Shown here: positions 51,695 through 61,420 of the stretch, piece by piece | How positions within the stretch are numbered: position 1 is the stretch's first letter | Layout: each line of letters begins with the position of its first letter | Source of the DNA: Natronococcus pandeyae | GTDB lineage: Archaea > Halobacteriota > Halobacteria > Halobacteriales > Natrialbaceae | Reading direction: 5' to 3' | Length of the DNA: 64,000 bases | Assembly (NCBI RefSeq): GCF_008122205.1 | Contig: NZ_PHNJ01000001.1 | Coordinates: 620,001-684,000 of the forward strand | Program-made: the position numbers and the translations under genes | Notes under the pieces: generated by a model | What the model was told of the DNA's origin: nothing | Seen by the model: the letters and a program-made list of their open reading frames with translations, nothing else | Database searches by the model: none

Positions 51695-52234
51695 ATGGAA
51701 CTCCCGACGCCAGCGGACCTTCGCCAGCGCCGCACCGAACTGGGGTTGACCCAGAGCGAACTCGCGGATAAGGCCGAGGTCTCCCAGCCGCTGATCGCCC
51801 GGATCGAGGGCGGTGACGTCGATCCGCGTCTCTCGACGCTGCGGCGGATCGTCAACGCACTCGAGAAGGCCGAAAGCGACGTCGTCCGCGCAGAAGACCT
51901 CATGAACGAGGCGGTCGTGAACGTCGCGCCGGAGGATCCGGTCAGCGAGGCTGCCCGAAAGATGGAGGCCGAAGCCTACTCGCAGCTCGCGGTCATCCAG
52001 AACGGCATCCCCGTCGGCTCGATCAGCCAGAGCGATCTCGTCCATCTCGACTCCGAGGCGCGCGACGAACCCATCGAGGAACACATGAGCGAGAGTTTCC
52101 CGACGGTATCGAAGGACGCGACGCTGGACGAGATCAGCAACCTGCTCGAGCACTACAAGGCCGTGATGATCACCGAGGCGGGCGAAACCGTCGGCATCAT
52201 CACCGAAGCCGATATCGCCGCGCGGTTCTCGTAG
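51695..52234 (+). CDS. HTH-CBS transcriptional regulator
   Basis: 179 residues: an Xre-type helix-turn-helix (residues ~8-60: RQRRTELGLTQSELADKAEV, SQPLIARIEGGDVDPRLSTL) joined to two CBS domains (~70-179: MNEAVVNVAPEDPVSEAARK and SESFPTVSKDATLDEISNLL). CBS units usually sense adenylates. Common in archaea; targets unknown. TATA-like TTTCTATAACC is ~28 nt before ATG 51695. It converges with urtE. Confidence 0.88.
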   Translation: MELPTPADLRQRRTELGLTQSELADKAEVSQPLIARIEGGDVDPRLSTLRRIVNALEKAESDVVRAEDLMNEAVVNVAPEDPVSEAARKMEAEAYSQLAVIQNGIPVGSISQSDLVHLDSEARDEPIEEHMSESFPTVSKDATLDEISNLLEHYKAVMITEAGETVGIITEADIAARFS

Positions 52235-52337
52235 CTCGGCGCGATTCTCGTAAGCCGTTATCGATCGGCCAGTCACGCCCGAATTGATGTGGCAGCGCGC
52301 GGAAAGTCCCGAAAACCGATCCGGGATCGAATCCGCG

Positions 52338-53036
52338 TCAGACCGCGAGGTACTCCGTCACCGCCTCGCGGGACTCCAGCCGATCGGATCCGAGTTCGTC
52401 GACGATCGTCCCCTTGTCGATAGCGTAGCAGCGTTCGGCCAGGTTCTGCACCACGTGAAGGTTCTGTTCGACGAAGAGGATCGTCGTCCCGAGTTCCTCG
52501 TTGACGCGCTCGAGGTCCCGCGTGACGTCCTGGACGATCGAGGGCTGGACACCTTCCGAAGGTTCGTCGAGCAGGAGGAGATCGGGGTTGCCGATCAACG
52601 CGCGGCCGATCGCGAGCATCTGCTGCTGGCCGCCGCTCATCGTTCCCGCGTCCTGCTCGCGACGCTCCTCGAGAACGGGGAAGTAGTCGTAGACGGCCTC
52701 GTACTGCAGGTCGCCGTTCGACTCGTTTATCGTCTCGCCCATCCGCAGGTTCTCTTCGACTGTCAACTCGGGAAAGACGTCCCGACCTTGCGGGATGTAT
52801 CCTATACCCCGGCGCGCGCGGCTGTCGGCGGGGTCGTCCGTGACCTCGTCACCATCGAAGCGAATCGTTCCCTCGTCGGCCTCGAGCAGACCGATAACGG
52901 CCTTGACGAGCGTCGTCTTGCCGACGCCGTTCTTGCCCATGATTCCGACGATCTCTCCCTCGTCGACGCGAACGTCGACGTCGCGGAGAATCGGTGTCTT
53001 TCCGTACGACGTGTGTAAGTTGGTAATCTCGAGCAT
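52338..53036 (-). CDS. urtE: Urea ABC transporter ATP-binding subunit UrtE
   Basis: 232 residues, LivF-type. Walker A is GKNGVGKTTLVKAVIG, signature TMSGGQQQMLAIGRAL, Walker B LLLLDEPSEGVQPSI. The 'DEPSEGVQPSIV' text favours UrtE over amino-acid LivF. It is the last gene of urtABCDE and overlaps urtD by one base. The urease genes 6 kb away support a urea role. Confidence 0.92.
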   Translation of the reverse strand: MLEITNLHTSYGKTPILRDVDVRVDEGEIVGIMGKNGVGKTTLVKAVIGLLEADEGTIRFDGDEVTDDPADSRARRGIGYIPQGRDVFPELTVEENLRMGETINESNGDLQYEAVYDYFPVLEERREQDAGTMSGGQQQMLAIGRALIGNPDLLLLDEPSEGVQPSIVQDVTRDLERVNEELGTTILFVEQNLHVVQNLAERCYAIDKGTIVDELGSDRLESREAVTEYLAV

Positions 53037-53815
53037 CAGCGTTCTTCCCCCAAGTAGATCCGCTTGACTTCGGGATCGGCCTTGACCGCCTCGATGGAGC
53101 CCTCTCTGAAGATCGAGCCCTGATCGAGGACGGTCACGCGATCCGCGATCGATTCGACGAAGTCGATGTCGTGTTCGATGACGACGAGCGCGACCCCGTC
53201 GTCCTCGGCGATCTCGCGCAGCAGTTCGGCGATTTCCGCGGTCTCCTCGACGGAGAGGCCGGCGACCGGCTCGTCGAGCAGCATCAGTTTCGGCTCCAGG
53301 GCCATCGCCATCCCGATTTCGAGGCGCTGTTGTTGGCCGTGTGAGAGGGCCGAGGCGACCGTCTGGCGCTCGGCGAGCAGATCGAACCGGTCGAGGATCT
53401 CGCGGATTCGCGACTCGAACTCGTCGCCGTCGGCGACTTGCTGGAGCGGAATGCGCACGTTCTGTGCGACGCTCAGCCCCTCGTAGATGCTCGGCACCTG
53501 GAACTTCATGCTGATTCCGCGACCGACGCGCTCGTGTGACGGCATCTCGGTGATGTCGTGACCGTCATAGTAGATCTTCCCCGCAGTGGGTTCGAGCTGG
53601 CCCGTGACCAGGTTGAGAAAGGTGCTCTTCCCGGCGCCGTTCGGACCGATGAGACAGCGTAGCTCCCCTTTCTCGAGGCCGAAGTCGACGTCGTCGGTTG
53701 CGGTGAGACCGCCGAACGCTTTGCATAGACCTCGCGTCTGCAGGATTTGGGACGATTCGTCGCCGGTCTCGTCGACGGCGGGCGTGGTCCTGACGGTCGG
53801 GTCGCTCGTCCCCAT
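53036..53815 (-). CDS. urtD: Urea ABC transporter ATP-binding subunit UrtD
   Basis: 259 residues, LivG-type. Walker A is GPNGAGKSTFLNLVTG; LTATDDVDFGLEKGELRCLI is typical of UrtD, with signature ALSHGQQQRLEIGMAM and Walker B LMLLDEPVAGLS. The N-terminal ~25 residues are an extra polar stretch. One-base overlaps with urtC and urtE point to coupled translation. Confidence 0.92.
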   Translation of the reverse strand: MGTSDPTVRTTPAVDETGDESSQILQTRGLCKAFGGLTATDDVDFGLEKGELRCLIGPNGAGKSTFLNLVTGQLEPTAGKIYYDGHDITEMPSHERVGRGISMKFQVPSIYEGLSVAQNVRIPLQQVADGDEFESRIREILDRFDLLAERQTVASALSHGQQQRLEIGMAMALEPKLMLLDEPVAGLSVEETAEIAELLREIAEDDGVALVVIEHDIDFVESIADRVTVLDQGSIFREGSIEAVKADPEVKRIYLGEER

Positions 53816-54936
53816 CAGTCGTCACCTCCGTGGACCTCGCCCGGTGCGGGCGTCTCCGCCGGCGTCGGATCGGGTGACGCGCGGTACTCGACGACGTACT
53901 CGTGTAAGCGAGGTGCGACCCCCTCCGGCATCACGAGGATAACGAACACCAGCAGCGAACCGATCAGGACCAGCGCCCACTCGCTTCCCGAGAGGGCGAG
54001 CTGATAGTCGACGAACTGGATCGCGAGCGCGGCGCCGATCGTCCCGATCAGTGACGTCCGACCGCCGACGCTGGCCCAGACGACGGGCAGGGCGGCGGCG
54101 GTGATACCGAACACGCTCGGGTCGATGTAGTTGTTCTGCGCAGTGAACAGTACACCGCTGAGACCGGCGATCGCACCGCCGATCGTGAACACGACGAACT
54201 TGATGAACGTCGTGTCGTAGCCGAACATCTCGGTCCGCCTCTCGTCCTCCCGGGTCGCGACCATCGCGTAGCCGAACTGGCTGTTGACGAGAGCGCGCAG
54301 TCCCAGATAGGTCACCACGAGCGCGCCCAGCGTCACGTAGTAGTGGCCGACGATCCCGATCTCGAGGCCAACCGAACCGATCCCGACGCCGAGATCCGGA
54401 ACACCGCTCATACCGTTGAACCCGCCGAGGCGGGCGTCGCCGATCGCCCACTCGCCGCCGGCGGTCTGGCCCAGGAACGTGTAGAGGACCAGCGCCACGA
54501 CGAGCGTCAGGATCGTCACGTAGACGTCGCGGACGCCGCCGTAGAACATGAAATAGCCCAGCGCCGCAGCGAAAGCCGTCGAGACCGCGACCGCGGCGAG
54601 TAGACCGAGCGTCAGCCCGGTCAACGTCGGAACGTTGATGGCGACGATCCCGAACGCGTAGCCGGCGACGCCGAAGAACGCTACCTGGCCGAAACTCAGG
54701 ATGCCGCAGTAGCCCCAAATGAAACAGAGGCTCACCCCGAGCAGGGCGTACGCGAGGAACACCGCGCCGATCTCTGCAGCGTAGTAGCCGAACAACACCG
54801 GCATCGCCGCGAGGAGGGTCACGGCGGCGGTCAGGCCGAGCCAGAACGCCGGCGTGTTCCCCATCGTGTTCGGCCCCTCGAACGGCTCGCGGACCGCGGC
54901 GAGGAGACCGCCGCTCGAGTCCGAGCCAAGGCTCAT
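53815..54936 (-). CDS. urtC: Urea ABC transporter permease UrtC
   Basis: 373 residues with about nine or ten membrane helices. ALLGVSLCFIWGYCGILSFG and QVAFFGVAGYAFGI form the typical LivM/UrtC start, and ATREDERRTEMFGYDTTFIK is the coupling loop to the ATPases. The C-terminal tail is acidic. It overlaps urtB by 4 nt (ATGA) and urtD by one base. Confidence 0.92.
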   Translation of the reverse strand: MSLGSDSSGGLLAAVREPFEGPNTMGNTPAFWLGLTAAVTLLAAMPVLFGYYAAEIGAVFLAYALLGVSLCFIWGYCGILSFGQVAFFGVAGYAFGIVAINVPTLTGLTLGLLAAVAVSTAFAAALGYFMFYGGVRDVYVTILTLVVALVLYTFLGQTAGGEWAIGDARLGGFNGMSGVPDLGVGIGSVGLEIGIVGHYYVTLGALVVTYLGLRALVNSQFGYAMVATREDERRTEMFGYDTTFIKFVVFTIGGAIAGLSGVLFTAQNNYIDPSVFGITAAALPVVWASVGGRTSLIGTIGAALAIQFVDYQLALSGSEWALVLIGSLLVFVILVMPEGVAPRLHEYVVEYRASPDPTPAETPAPGEVHGGDD

Positions 54937-55814
54937 CTGCTCTCACCTCGGTTCTCGCGCCAGTCGGCGAGCAAGCCGGTGATCCCGTCGGGCATCAGGC
55001 GGATGGCGACGATAGCGGCGACGAGCATCGCGACCTGTCCCATGAACGTCCCGGCGAGATTCGTGAACGCGGCGTTGACCGAGCCGAGGAAGCCGCTCGC
55101 CAGGATGGTTCCGACGATGACCGAGGAGCCGCCGACGACGACCGCGACGAACGCCTCGACGAGAAAGCCCGTCCCGTACTCGGGCGTGATCGTCATCACG
55201 GGCGCGTACAGCGCGCCGGCGAAACCGGCGAGTCCCGAGCCGATGCCGAACGTGGCCATGTACATCCGATCGGTGTCGACACCCATGCTGCGAGCAGTCT
55301 CTTCGTCCTGCATCGTCGCACGGGCACGGACGCCGAAGTCCGTCCACGCAAACAGGGCGTACAGCCCCCCGAGTACGCCGACGGCGATCGTCGCGAGGAC
55401 GAGGTAGTAGACGGGGCCGTCGACGACCGGGAGCTGTCCGAACGGAATCCCGACCCCGGGAGCGGAGTTGCCGAACGCGATCCGTACGAGCTGGATCATC
55501 ACGAGGCTGATCCCCCAGGTGACGACCATCGAGTCGAGCAACCGCCCATAGAGGTGACGGATGATGAACCGCTCCAGGACGAGCCCGAAGACGGCGGTGA
55601 TCACGACGCCCGTCAACATCGCGAGCGGCAGCGGCAGGCCCGCGGCGAACGCGAAGGTCGTCGCGTACGCGCCGACGAGGATGAACTCGCCGTGAGCGAG
55701 GTTGATGATACCCATCATTCCGAAGATCACCGCGAGGCCGACCGTCGCGAGGACGATGAAGGCAAACACCTCGACGAACTCGAATCCGAAGTTCAGAAGT
55801 TCGATTCCCGCCAT
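54933..55814 (-). CDS. urtB: Urea ABC transporter permease UrtB
   Basis: 293 residues, LivH-type permease with about eight helices. IFGMMGIINLAHGEFILVGA is the hallmark. GVRARATMQDEETARSMGVD is the coupling loop; 'TMQDEETARSMGVDT' is closer to UrtB than LivH. Starts 1 nt after the urtA stop, so it is read in the same operon. Confidence 0.92.
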   Translation of the reverse strand: MAGIELLNFGFEFVEVFAFIVLATVGLAVIFGMMGIINLAHGEFILVGAYATTFAFAAGLPLPLAMLTGVVITAVFGLVLERFIIRHLYGRLLDSMVVTWGISLVMIQLVRIAFGNSAPGVGIPFGQLPVVDGPVYYLVLATIAVGVLGGLYALFAWTDFGVRARATMQDEETARSMGVDTDRMYMATFGIGSGLAGFAGALYAPVMTITPEYGTGFLVEAFVAVVVGGSSVIVGTILASGFLGSVNAAFTNLAGTFMGQVAMLVAAIVAIRLMPDGITGLLADWRENRGESR

Positions 55815-55815
55815 C

Positions 55816-57081
55816 TCAGGCCTCCTCGTAGAACGCGTCGGGTTCGTACTGGGTCTGCTCGTCCTCGCTCGTCAGATCGCAGCCGACGTCGTGCAGGAAC
55901 GCCGGTTCGATCTTTCGTTCGGCGTCGAACGTTATCTCGTGGTTCTCGTCCGCGTGTGCGACGCGCATGTTGTGTTCCATGTGGTGTGTTGCCGGATCGA
56001 GCGCGATATCGCCCTCCGGCGCCTCGACTTCGATTCCCTCCTCGAGTGCGTCGATGACGGCCGCCTGATCGAACGTCCCCGCGCGTTCGACCCCCTTCTT
56101 GTACACATAAACCGAAAAGTAGTTGTTCTGCGCTTCCTGGTTGAGATAGCCGTCGTCGTCCCAGCGATCGTGGTAGCGCTCGACGAACGCCTCGTTGCGA
56201 TCCGTCGGAAGCTCCTCCATGTAGTTGACGCCGGCGTAGACGTCTTTCAGAGCGGGGGGATCGATGCGGAGGTGTTCGTATGCCTGCGCCATGTTCGTCG
56301 AAGTTCCGACCGGAACCTCGAGCCCGCTGGCCAGGCGCTGCTCGTAGAACGCGGAGTGGTCCTGGCCGACCAGCATCGACATCATGAAGTCGGGATCGGC
56401 GGACTGGATCCGGTTGATCGTCGATCCGAACTGGGACTCGTCCAGCGGGACGTACTCCTCGCCGACGACTTCGGCGCCGTGTTCCTCGGCGATGATCCGC
56501 ACCCAGTCGCCGGAAAGCTGACCGAAGTTGTAGTCGGCGGCGACAGTGTAGATCTCGTCGCCGTACTCTTCGATCAGGTACGGAACGACGGCGCCGAGTT
56601 GCTGCCGTGCGGTCGCGCCCAGCGGGAACACCGACCTGTCGCAGACGCCGCCCTCGTACTGGGTCGTGTAGAAGTACAGCTGTTCGTGGTCGTTGACGAT
56701 CGGACGGATCGCTTCCCGGGTCGCACTCGAGTACCCCGCCCACAGGGCGTCGACGTCCTCCTGGTAGATCGCGTGCCGGGTGAGGTCCTGGTACCGCATG
56801 TTGTCCGACTGCGGATCCGGGGCGAAAACGTCGATCTCCTGGCCGAGGATCCCGCCGTCCCGGTTGATCTCTTCGACCGCCAGCTTCGTCGCGCGGTACT
56901 TCGGTGTTCCCGTCAGGGCGAAGGTCTGGGAGCGATCTTCCAGGATCGCGACCGTAGGTTTCTCGGGATCGGCGCCCAGGCTCAGAACGCCGCCTTCGTC
57001 GACGCAGCCGCCGAGAGCCGACAGCGCGCCGACCGAGGCGGCGGCGAGCACGCTTCGCCGAGATCGTCCGTCTCCAGTCAC
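55816..57081 (-). CDS. urtA: Urea ABC transporter substrate-binding lipoprotein UrtA
   Basis: 421 residues. Twin-Arg signal RRSVLAAASVGALSALGG, then Cys26 of the lipobox, so an exported lipid-anchored binding protein. PTVAILEDRSQTFALTG, LAVEEINRDGGILGQEIDVF and LWAGYSSATREAIRPIVNDH match UrtA-type binding proteins; YFYTTQYEGGVCDRSVFPLG is typical of the urea/amide group. GTG start at 57081. First gene of urtABCDE. Confidence 0.92.
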   Translation of the reverse strand: MTGDGRSRRSVLAAASVGALSALGGCVDEGGVLSLGADPEKPTVAILEDRSQTFALTGTPKYRATKLAVEEINRDGGILGQEIDVFAPDPQSDNMRYQDLTRHAIYQEDVDALWAGYSSATREAIRPIVNDHEQLYFYTTQYEGGVCDRSVFPLGATARQQLGAVVPYLIEEYGDEIYTVAADYNFGQLSGDWVRIIAEEHGAEVVGEEYVPLDESQFGSTINRIQSADPDFMMSMLVGQDHSAFYEQRLASGLEVPVGTSTNMAQAYEHLRIDPPALKDVYAGVNYMEELPTDRNEAFVERYHDRWDDDGYLNQEAQNNYFSVYVYKKGVERAGTFDQAAVIDALEEGIEVEAPEGDIALDPATHHMEHNMRVAHADENHEITFDAERKIEPAFLHDVGCDLTSEDEQTQYEPDAFYEEA

Positions 57082-57571
57082 GAATCTCTCCCGGTATCCG
57101 AACCGTATTTCGGTTTTTCGTTGATACTTCCATCCGGTTCCCAGCCGTTAGCGGACGTTCGTCCAGTCATTGGATACGAAATCGAGTCCGAGACTCGTAT
57201 AAAAGAGTTTCCTCAAGATAGTACAATCTCCTTAGTCGACTACACTGGACGTTAGTCGTCCATGATGAGGTTATCTTCGGTAATATAGTGGACGAATATT
57301 GAATTCTGGTAGGATACACCGGAATTCGTACAGCTTCCCGAGGGACGGAGTCGCCGCGCGGAACGGCGGACGAGGAGCGTCTCGATCTGGAAGCGGTCGG
57401 CCGCCGATCGCGCTCGGAGCGAAATCGAACGATCACCTCGGAGAAACCCGTCCTAAATCCTATTCTTTCACCGAACCAGGACGGCGTTACGCGAATGTCT
57501 ACGAATATTCCCGTCTCGGTATTCGTAATACGCAGACTATATGACGTTCGGCCCGTGACCACTCGTCATCG
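57082..57571. promoter_or_regulatory. Divergent control region between urtA and the ZnuA-like gene
   Basis: About 490 nt without a supported gene. Toward urtA: GAAATACGG at ~57108 (TATA-like), a hairpin CGAGTC-cga-GACTCG (57183-57197) and an inverted repeat TGGACG-ttagt-CGTCCA (57246-57262). Toward the ZnuA gene: ACGAATA...TATTCGT (57501-57507 and 57520-57526) and the palindrome GTATTCGTAATAC (57519-57531), just before an ACTATATG TATA-like box. The palindromes are candidate nitrogen or metal operators. Confidence 0.5.
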
Positions 57572-58963
57572 ATGACACGCGGACGACGAGACGTGTTGGC
57601 TACCGCCGGTGGACTCCTGACGGCGACCGCCGCAGGGTGTCTGGACGAGCCGAATCGGGTCGGCGAGGCGGACGGGTCGCTGTACGCCTCGTTTTTCGTC
57701 CTCGAGGAGTTCGCCGACGCCGTGGCCGACGAGCGACGGGTCGAAAACGCCGTTCCGGAGGGCGAACACGGCCACGGCTGGAATCCGTCGACGTCGCTCG
57801 TTCCGGAGATCGTCGACGCCGACGCGTTCGTCTATCTTGGTGCCGAGGGGTTCCAGCACTGGGTCGACGACGCGCTGCCGGAACTCGAGTCCGACTACAG
57901 CGACGACGTCGTGTTGATCGACGCCCTCGAGGGGATCGACCTGCTCGAGTACGATGGCGACGGCCACGATCACGACGACGGGTACGACAGCGACGCGTAC
58001 GATCTCTCCGTCGCGAGCGTCCACCTCTTCGATCGCGACGGCGACGAACTCGCGGATGCGCACGGCGATCACTGGCACGGCCATCCACTGGCGATCCCGC
58101 GCGAGGCGGACCGATCGATCACCGTCGACGTTCGGGACGAGAGGGGCGAGACGATCGCACTCGGTGAGGCGTATCAGCTTGCGGTCCGCGTCGTCGACGG
58201 CGACGCCGACCTCATCGATGCCGACACCGATACTGCCGACGCCGATCGCATCGACCTCGTCGGTCGCGACGACGGGTTCGTGGAACTCGCCGTTCAGCTG
58301 GTGTCGGACGACGACGTCGTCTACGAAACGCCGCCGCTGAAAACCGAGGTCGGGAATCATAGCCACGACCACGACGATCACGATCACAGTCAGAGAGACG
58401 ATCACGGTCACAGCCACGGCGAGTACGACGCGAAGTTCTTCTCCGATCCGGTACTTGCACGGCGTGGCGTCGAGACGATTCGCGACGAGTTGATCGCCCT
58501 CGATCCGGACAACGAAGCCGTCTACGAGGAGAACGCTGCGGCCTACATTCAGGAGTTAGAGTCACTACACCGGAGCTACGAGGAACGGCTTGCCGATCGC
58601 GACCACGACGCTGTCGTCCTCGCCGGCCACGACTCGTTCCGGTATCTGAGCAACCGATACGGATTCGAGATTCACACCCCAGTTGGGCTGTCGCCGGATT
58701 CGGAACCCGCGAGCGACGCAATCGCCGACACAGTCGACTTCGTCGAGGAGCGCGGAATCGAGTACGTGCTCTGGGACTACTTCGACGGCGATCGACTTGC
58801 GACGACGATCGCCGACGCAGCCGAGACCGTCGAGGGGACCCTGATGGTCTCGCCTGCCGAAAGTACGACCGAAGCGTGGCTCGAGGACGGCTACGGCGAC
58901 TACCTCGGACAGATGGCGGAGATCAATCTCCCGGTGTTCGAGAAGGCGCTGGGTGCCGAGTGA
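57572..58963 (+). CDS. ZnuA-like metal-binding lipoprotein with inserted His-rich domain
   Basis: 463 residues. RR-type signal plus lipobox (TATAAGC, Cys ~23). The ZnuA fold is split: VLEEFADAVADERRVENAVP, then TSLVPEIVDADAFVYLG; the second lobe has AVVLAGHDSFRYLSNRYGFE and LSPDSEPAS. Between them lies an unusual ~110-residue insert (SVHLFDRDGDELADAHGDHW and on), then a His/Asp loop (HSHDHDDHDHSQRDDHGHSH). No znuB or znuC lies nearby. It sits between urea uptake and urease genes, so a zinc or nickel role is possible. Start ATG 57572. Confidence 0.85.
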   Translation: MTRGRRDVLATAGGLLTATAAGCLDEPNRVGEADGSLYASFFVLEEFADAVADERRVENAVPEGEHGHGWNPSTSLVPEIVDADAFVYLGAEGFQHWVDDALPELESDYSDDVVLIDALEGIDLLEYDGDGHDHDDGYDSDAYDLSVASVHLFDRDGDELADAHGDHWHGHPLAIPREADRSITVDVRDERGETIALGEAYQLAVRVVDGDADLIDADTDTADADRIDLVGRDDGFVELAVQLVSDDDVVYETPPLKTEVGNHSHDHDDHDHSQRDDHGHSHGEYDAKFFSDPVLARRGVETIRDELIALDPDNEAVYEENAAAYIQELESLHRSYEERLADRDHDAVVLAGHDSFRYLSNRYGFEIHTPVGLSPDSEPASDAIADTVDFVEERGIEYVLWDYFDGDRLATTIADAAETVEGTLMVSPAESTTEAWLEDGYGDYLGQMAEINLPVFEKALGAE

Positions 58964-59138
58964 TCGCTCTACAGTTCTCGATACGCCTCGTTTCGGGCTG
59001 TCCAATTCTGGATGCTTTATGCGCAATTAATCCTACGAATGTTCCATAGTAGTCAGAATGTGTGTCGCTGTGGACACGATTTGCAAATATTGGTGTGATA
59101 ATGTAGATTACGGTACTCCCCTCCGAACGAGTGGCGTG

Positions 59139-59177
59139 ATGAACGATACTACGAACGTCGCGGTGGTCCGTCGATGA
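59139..59177 (+). CDS. 12-residue leader ORF overlapping the ureB start
   Basis: ATG 59139 opens [12 protein letters not shown] and stops at TGA 59175-59177, overlapping the ureB ATG (59174) as ATGA. AT-rich sequence with GATAATG at ~59095 lies about 40 nt upstream. It could be a translated leader that couples or tunes ureB. Its small size leaves chance open. Confidence 0.35.
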   Translation: MNDTTNVAVVRR

Positions 59178-59617
59178 GCGGACTCGTTCCGGGCGAACTG
59201 CTGCCCGCGTCCGAGTCGGTGATGATCAACGAGGACCGGGAGACGACGACGGTCACGGTCGAGAACACCGGCGACCGCCCCGTTCAGGTCGGCTCGCATT
59301 TTCACTTCTTCGAGGTCAATCCCGGCCTGCGATTCGATCGGAACGCCGCGTACGGAATGCGACTCGACATTCCCGCCGGTACCGCCGTCCGGTTCGAACC
59401 GGGACAGGAACGCGAGGGTGAGCTCGTCGCAATCGGCGGCGATCGGATCGTCCACGGGATGTGCGGGCTGGTCAACGGGCCACTCGACGACGAGGACGTG
59501 AAAGCGCGGGCGATCGAGCGCGCTGAGGAGGGTGGCTTCCTGGGCGTCGATGCGGGCGACACCGAGACCGGAAGCGCCGGTAACGAAGAGACCGTAGCCC
59601 CGGAGGGCGACGAATGA
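59174..59617 (+). CDS. ureB: Urease subunit beta (UreB)
   Basis: 147 residues. [60 protein letters not shown] and the loop after it are the classical UreB text. The last ~45 residues are an extra acidic tail. First structural urease gene, followed by ureC (4-nt overlap). UreB has no nickel ligand; it completes the trimer. Confidence 0.95.
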   Translation: MSGLVPGELLPASESVMINEDRETTTVTVENTGDRPVQVGSHFHFFEVNPGLRFDRNAAYGMRLDIPAGTAVRFEPGQEREGELVAIGGDRIVHGMCGLVNGPLDDEDVKARAIERAEEGGFLGVDAGDTETGSAGNEETVAPEGDE

Positions 59618-61320
59618 GTCGCGAACTATCCCGACGCGAGTACACGGATTTGTTCGGGGCAACCGAGGGCGACCGCGTCCGGCTCGGCGACACGAACCTC
59701 CTCGCGAAGATCGAGACCGATTACGGCGTCCCCGGCGAAGAGGCGGTCTTCGGCGGCGGAAAGACGATGCGTGACGGGATGGGGATGCAGTCAGGGACGA
59801 CCCGGGCCGAGGGAACCCTCGACTGGGCGTTCACGAACGTCGTGATTATCGACCCCGTCCTCGGCGTCTGTAAGGGTGATATCGGCGTCCGAGACGGGAA
59901 AATCGTCGGCGTCGGCAAGGCCGGCAACCCCGACACGATGGACGGCGTCGACATGGTGATCGGCCCGAGCACGGACACGATTCCGGCGGACGGGCTGATC
60001 GCGACGGCCGGCGCGCTCGATATCCACGTTCACTTCAACAGCCCGCAACTGGTCGAGCACGCGCTGGGTTCGGGCATCACGACGATGCTCGGCGGCGGCT
60101 TCGGGGGCGGGGCCACGACCTGTACGCCCGGACCGGAGAATATCAAGCGATTCCTGCAAGCTTCTGAGGAGTGGCCCGTCAACGTCGGCTTCTACGCCAA
60201 GGGCAACAGCAGCCGACCCGAGGCACTGTACGAGCAGATCGCGGCCGGTGCCTGCGGGATGAAACTCCACGAGGACTGGGGATCGACGCCCGCCGCGATC
60301 GACACCTGCCTCGACGTCGCCGACGAGGAAGACGTCCAGGTCTGTATCCACACGGACACCCTCAACGAGTCGGGGTTCGTCGAGGACACCTTCGATGCGA
60401 TCGACGGCCGCGCCATCCACACGTTCCACATCGAGGGCGCCGGCGGCGGTCACGCGCCGGACGTGCTCGAGTTGGTCGGTCACGAGCACATGCTCCCATC
60501 GTCGACGAACCCCTCGATGCCCTACACCGAGAACACGTTCGACGAACACCTGGATATGGTGATGGTCTGTCACCACCTCAACCCCGACGTCCCCGAGGAC
60601 GTGGCGTTCGCCGAGTCCCGCATTCGGGCCGAAACGCTCGGCGCCGAGGACGTCCTCCACGACACCGGCGCCATCAGCATGATGACCACCGACTCCCAGG
60701 CGATGGGTCGGATGGCCGAGCTGGTCTGTCGCACCTGGCAGACCGCACACAAAATGAAAGAACAGCGAGGGCCCCTCGAGGCCGACGAGGGGACCGACGC
60801 CGACAACGCCCGAATCGAGCGCTACGTCGCCAAGTACACGATCAACCCCGCGATTACGGCGGGGATCGACGACCACGTCGGCTCGCTCGAGTCCGGCAAG
60901 CTCGCGGACATCGCGTTGTGGGATCCCGCGTTCTTCGGCATCAAGCCCGAGGCCGTGATCAAGGGCGGTTTCCCGGTCTGGTCGCAGATGGGCGAGGCCA
61001 ACGGTTCGCTGATGACGTGCGAGCCGATCCTCGGTCGAGAGCGCGCCGGGGCACAGGGTCGCGCGAAACACGGCCTCTCCGTCTCCTTCGTCAGCGAAGC
61101 AGCATACGAAAACGGAGTCGGCGACGCATACGACCTGAAAACGCCCGTCCGACCCGTTCGCGGGACACGGTCGGTCCGCAAGTCGGACATGCTCCACAAC
61201 GACCGCTGTCCGGACGAGATCGAGATCGACGCACAGACTTTCGAAGTAGCAGTCGACGGCGAGCACGTCACGTGTGACCCCGCCGACGAGATTCCGCTCG
61301 CCCAGCGATACCTGCTCTGA
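59614..61320 (+). CDS. ureC: Urease subunit alpha (UreC), catalytic
   Basis: 568 residues; hydrolyses urea to ammonia and carbamate on two nickel ions. Ligands visible: H138 and H140 ([10 protein letters not shown]), the carbamylated K217 ([11 protein letters not shown]), H246 (CIHTDTLNE), H272 ([10 protein letters not shown]), the flap His at MVCHHLN and D360 (MTTDSQAMG). [11 protein letters not shown] and the end [14 protein letters not shown] are normal. Full length. Confidence 0.97.
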   Translation: MSRELSRREYTDLFGATEGDRVRLGDTNLLAKIETDYGVPGEEAVFGGGKTMRDGMGMQSGTTRAEGTLDWAFTNVVIIDPVLGVCKGDIGVRDGKIVGVGKAGNPDTMDGVDMVIGPSTDTIPADGLIATAGALDIHVHFNSPQLVEHALGSGITTMLGGGFGGGATTCTPGPENIKRFLQASEEWPVNVGFYAKGNSSRPEALYEQIAAGACGMKLHEDWGSTPAAIDTCLDVADEEDVQVCIHTDTLNESGFVEDTFDAIDGRAIHTFHIEGAGGGHAPDVLELVGHEHMLPSSTNPSMPYTENTFDEHLDMVMVCHHLNPDVPEDVAFAESRIRAETLGAEDVLHDTGAISMMTTDSQAMGRMAELVCRTWQTAHKMKEQRGPLEADEGTDADNARIERYVAKYTINPAITAGIDDHVGSLESGKLADIALWDPAFFGIKPEAVIKGGFPVWSQMGEANGSLMTCEPILGRERAGAQGRAKHGLSVSFVSEAAYENGVGDAYDLKTPVRPVRGTRSVRKSDMLHNDRCPDEIEIDAQTFEVAVDGEHVTCDPADEIPLAQRYLL

Positions 61321-61327
61321 CTCTACG

Positions 61328-61420
61328 ATGAGACACTACCAATCCACGCTGACGACCGAACCGACGACCCGACCCTCGAGTACACGGCCAGATAGCCGAC
61401 CGGGGGTGAGCGACCGATGA
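61328..61420 (+). CDS. 30-residue ORF between ureC and ureA, overlapping ureA
   Basis: ATG 61328, 8 nt after the ureC stop, opens a 31-codon frame ([20 protein letters not shown], ending VSDR). The TGA at 61418-61420 overlaps the ureA ATG (61417) as ATGA. Rich in Thr/Ser/Arg/Pro, no known motif. Without it, the ~96-nt gap would be the only one in the ure cluster, so a coupling role is plausible. Confidence 0.4.
   Translation: MRHYQSTLTTEPTTRPSSTRPDSRPGVSDR

Noticed and set aside
57167-57562. 131-codon minus-strand frame in the urtA-znuA gap
   Set aside because: Basic, irregular translation with no motif; the stretch holds promoter elements and palindromes.
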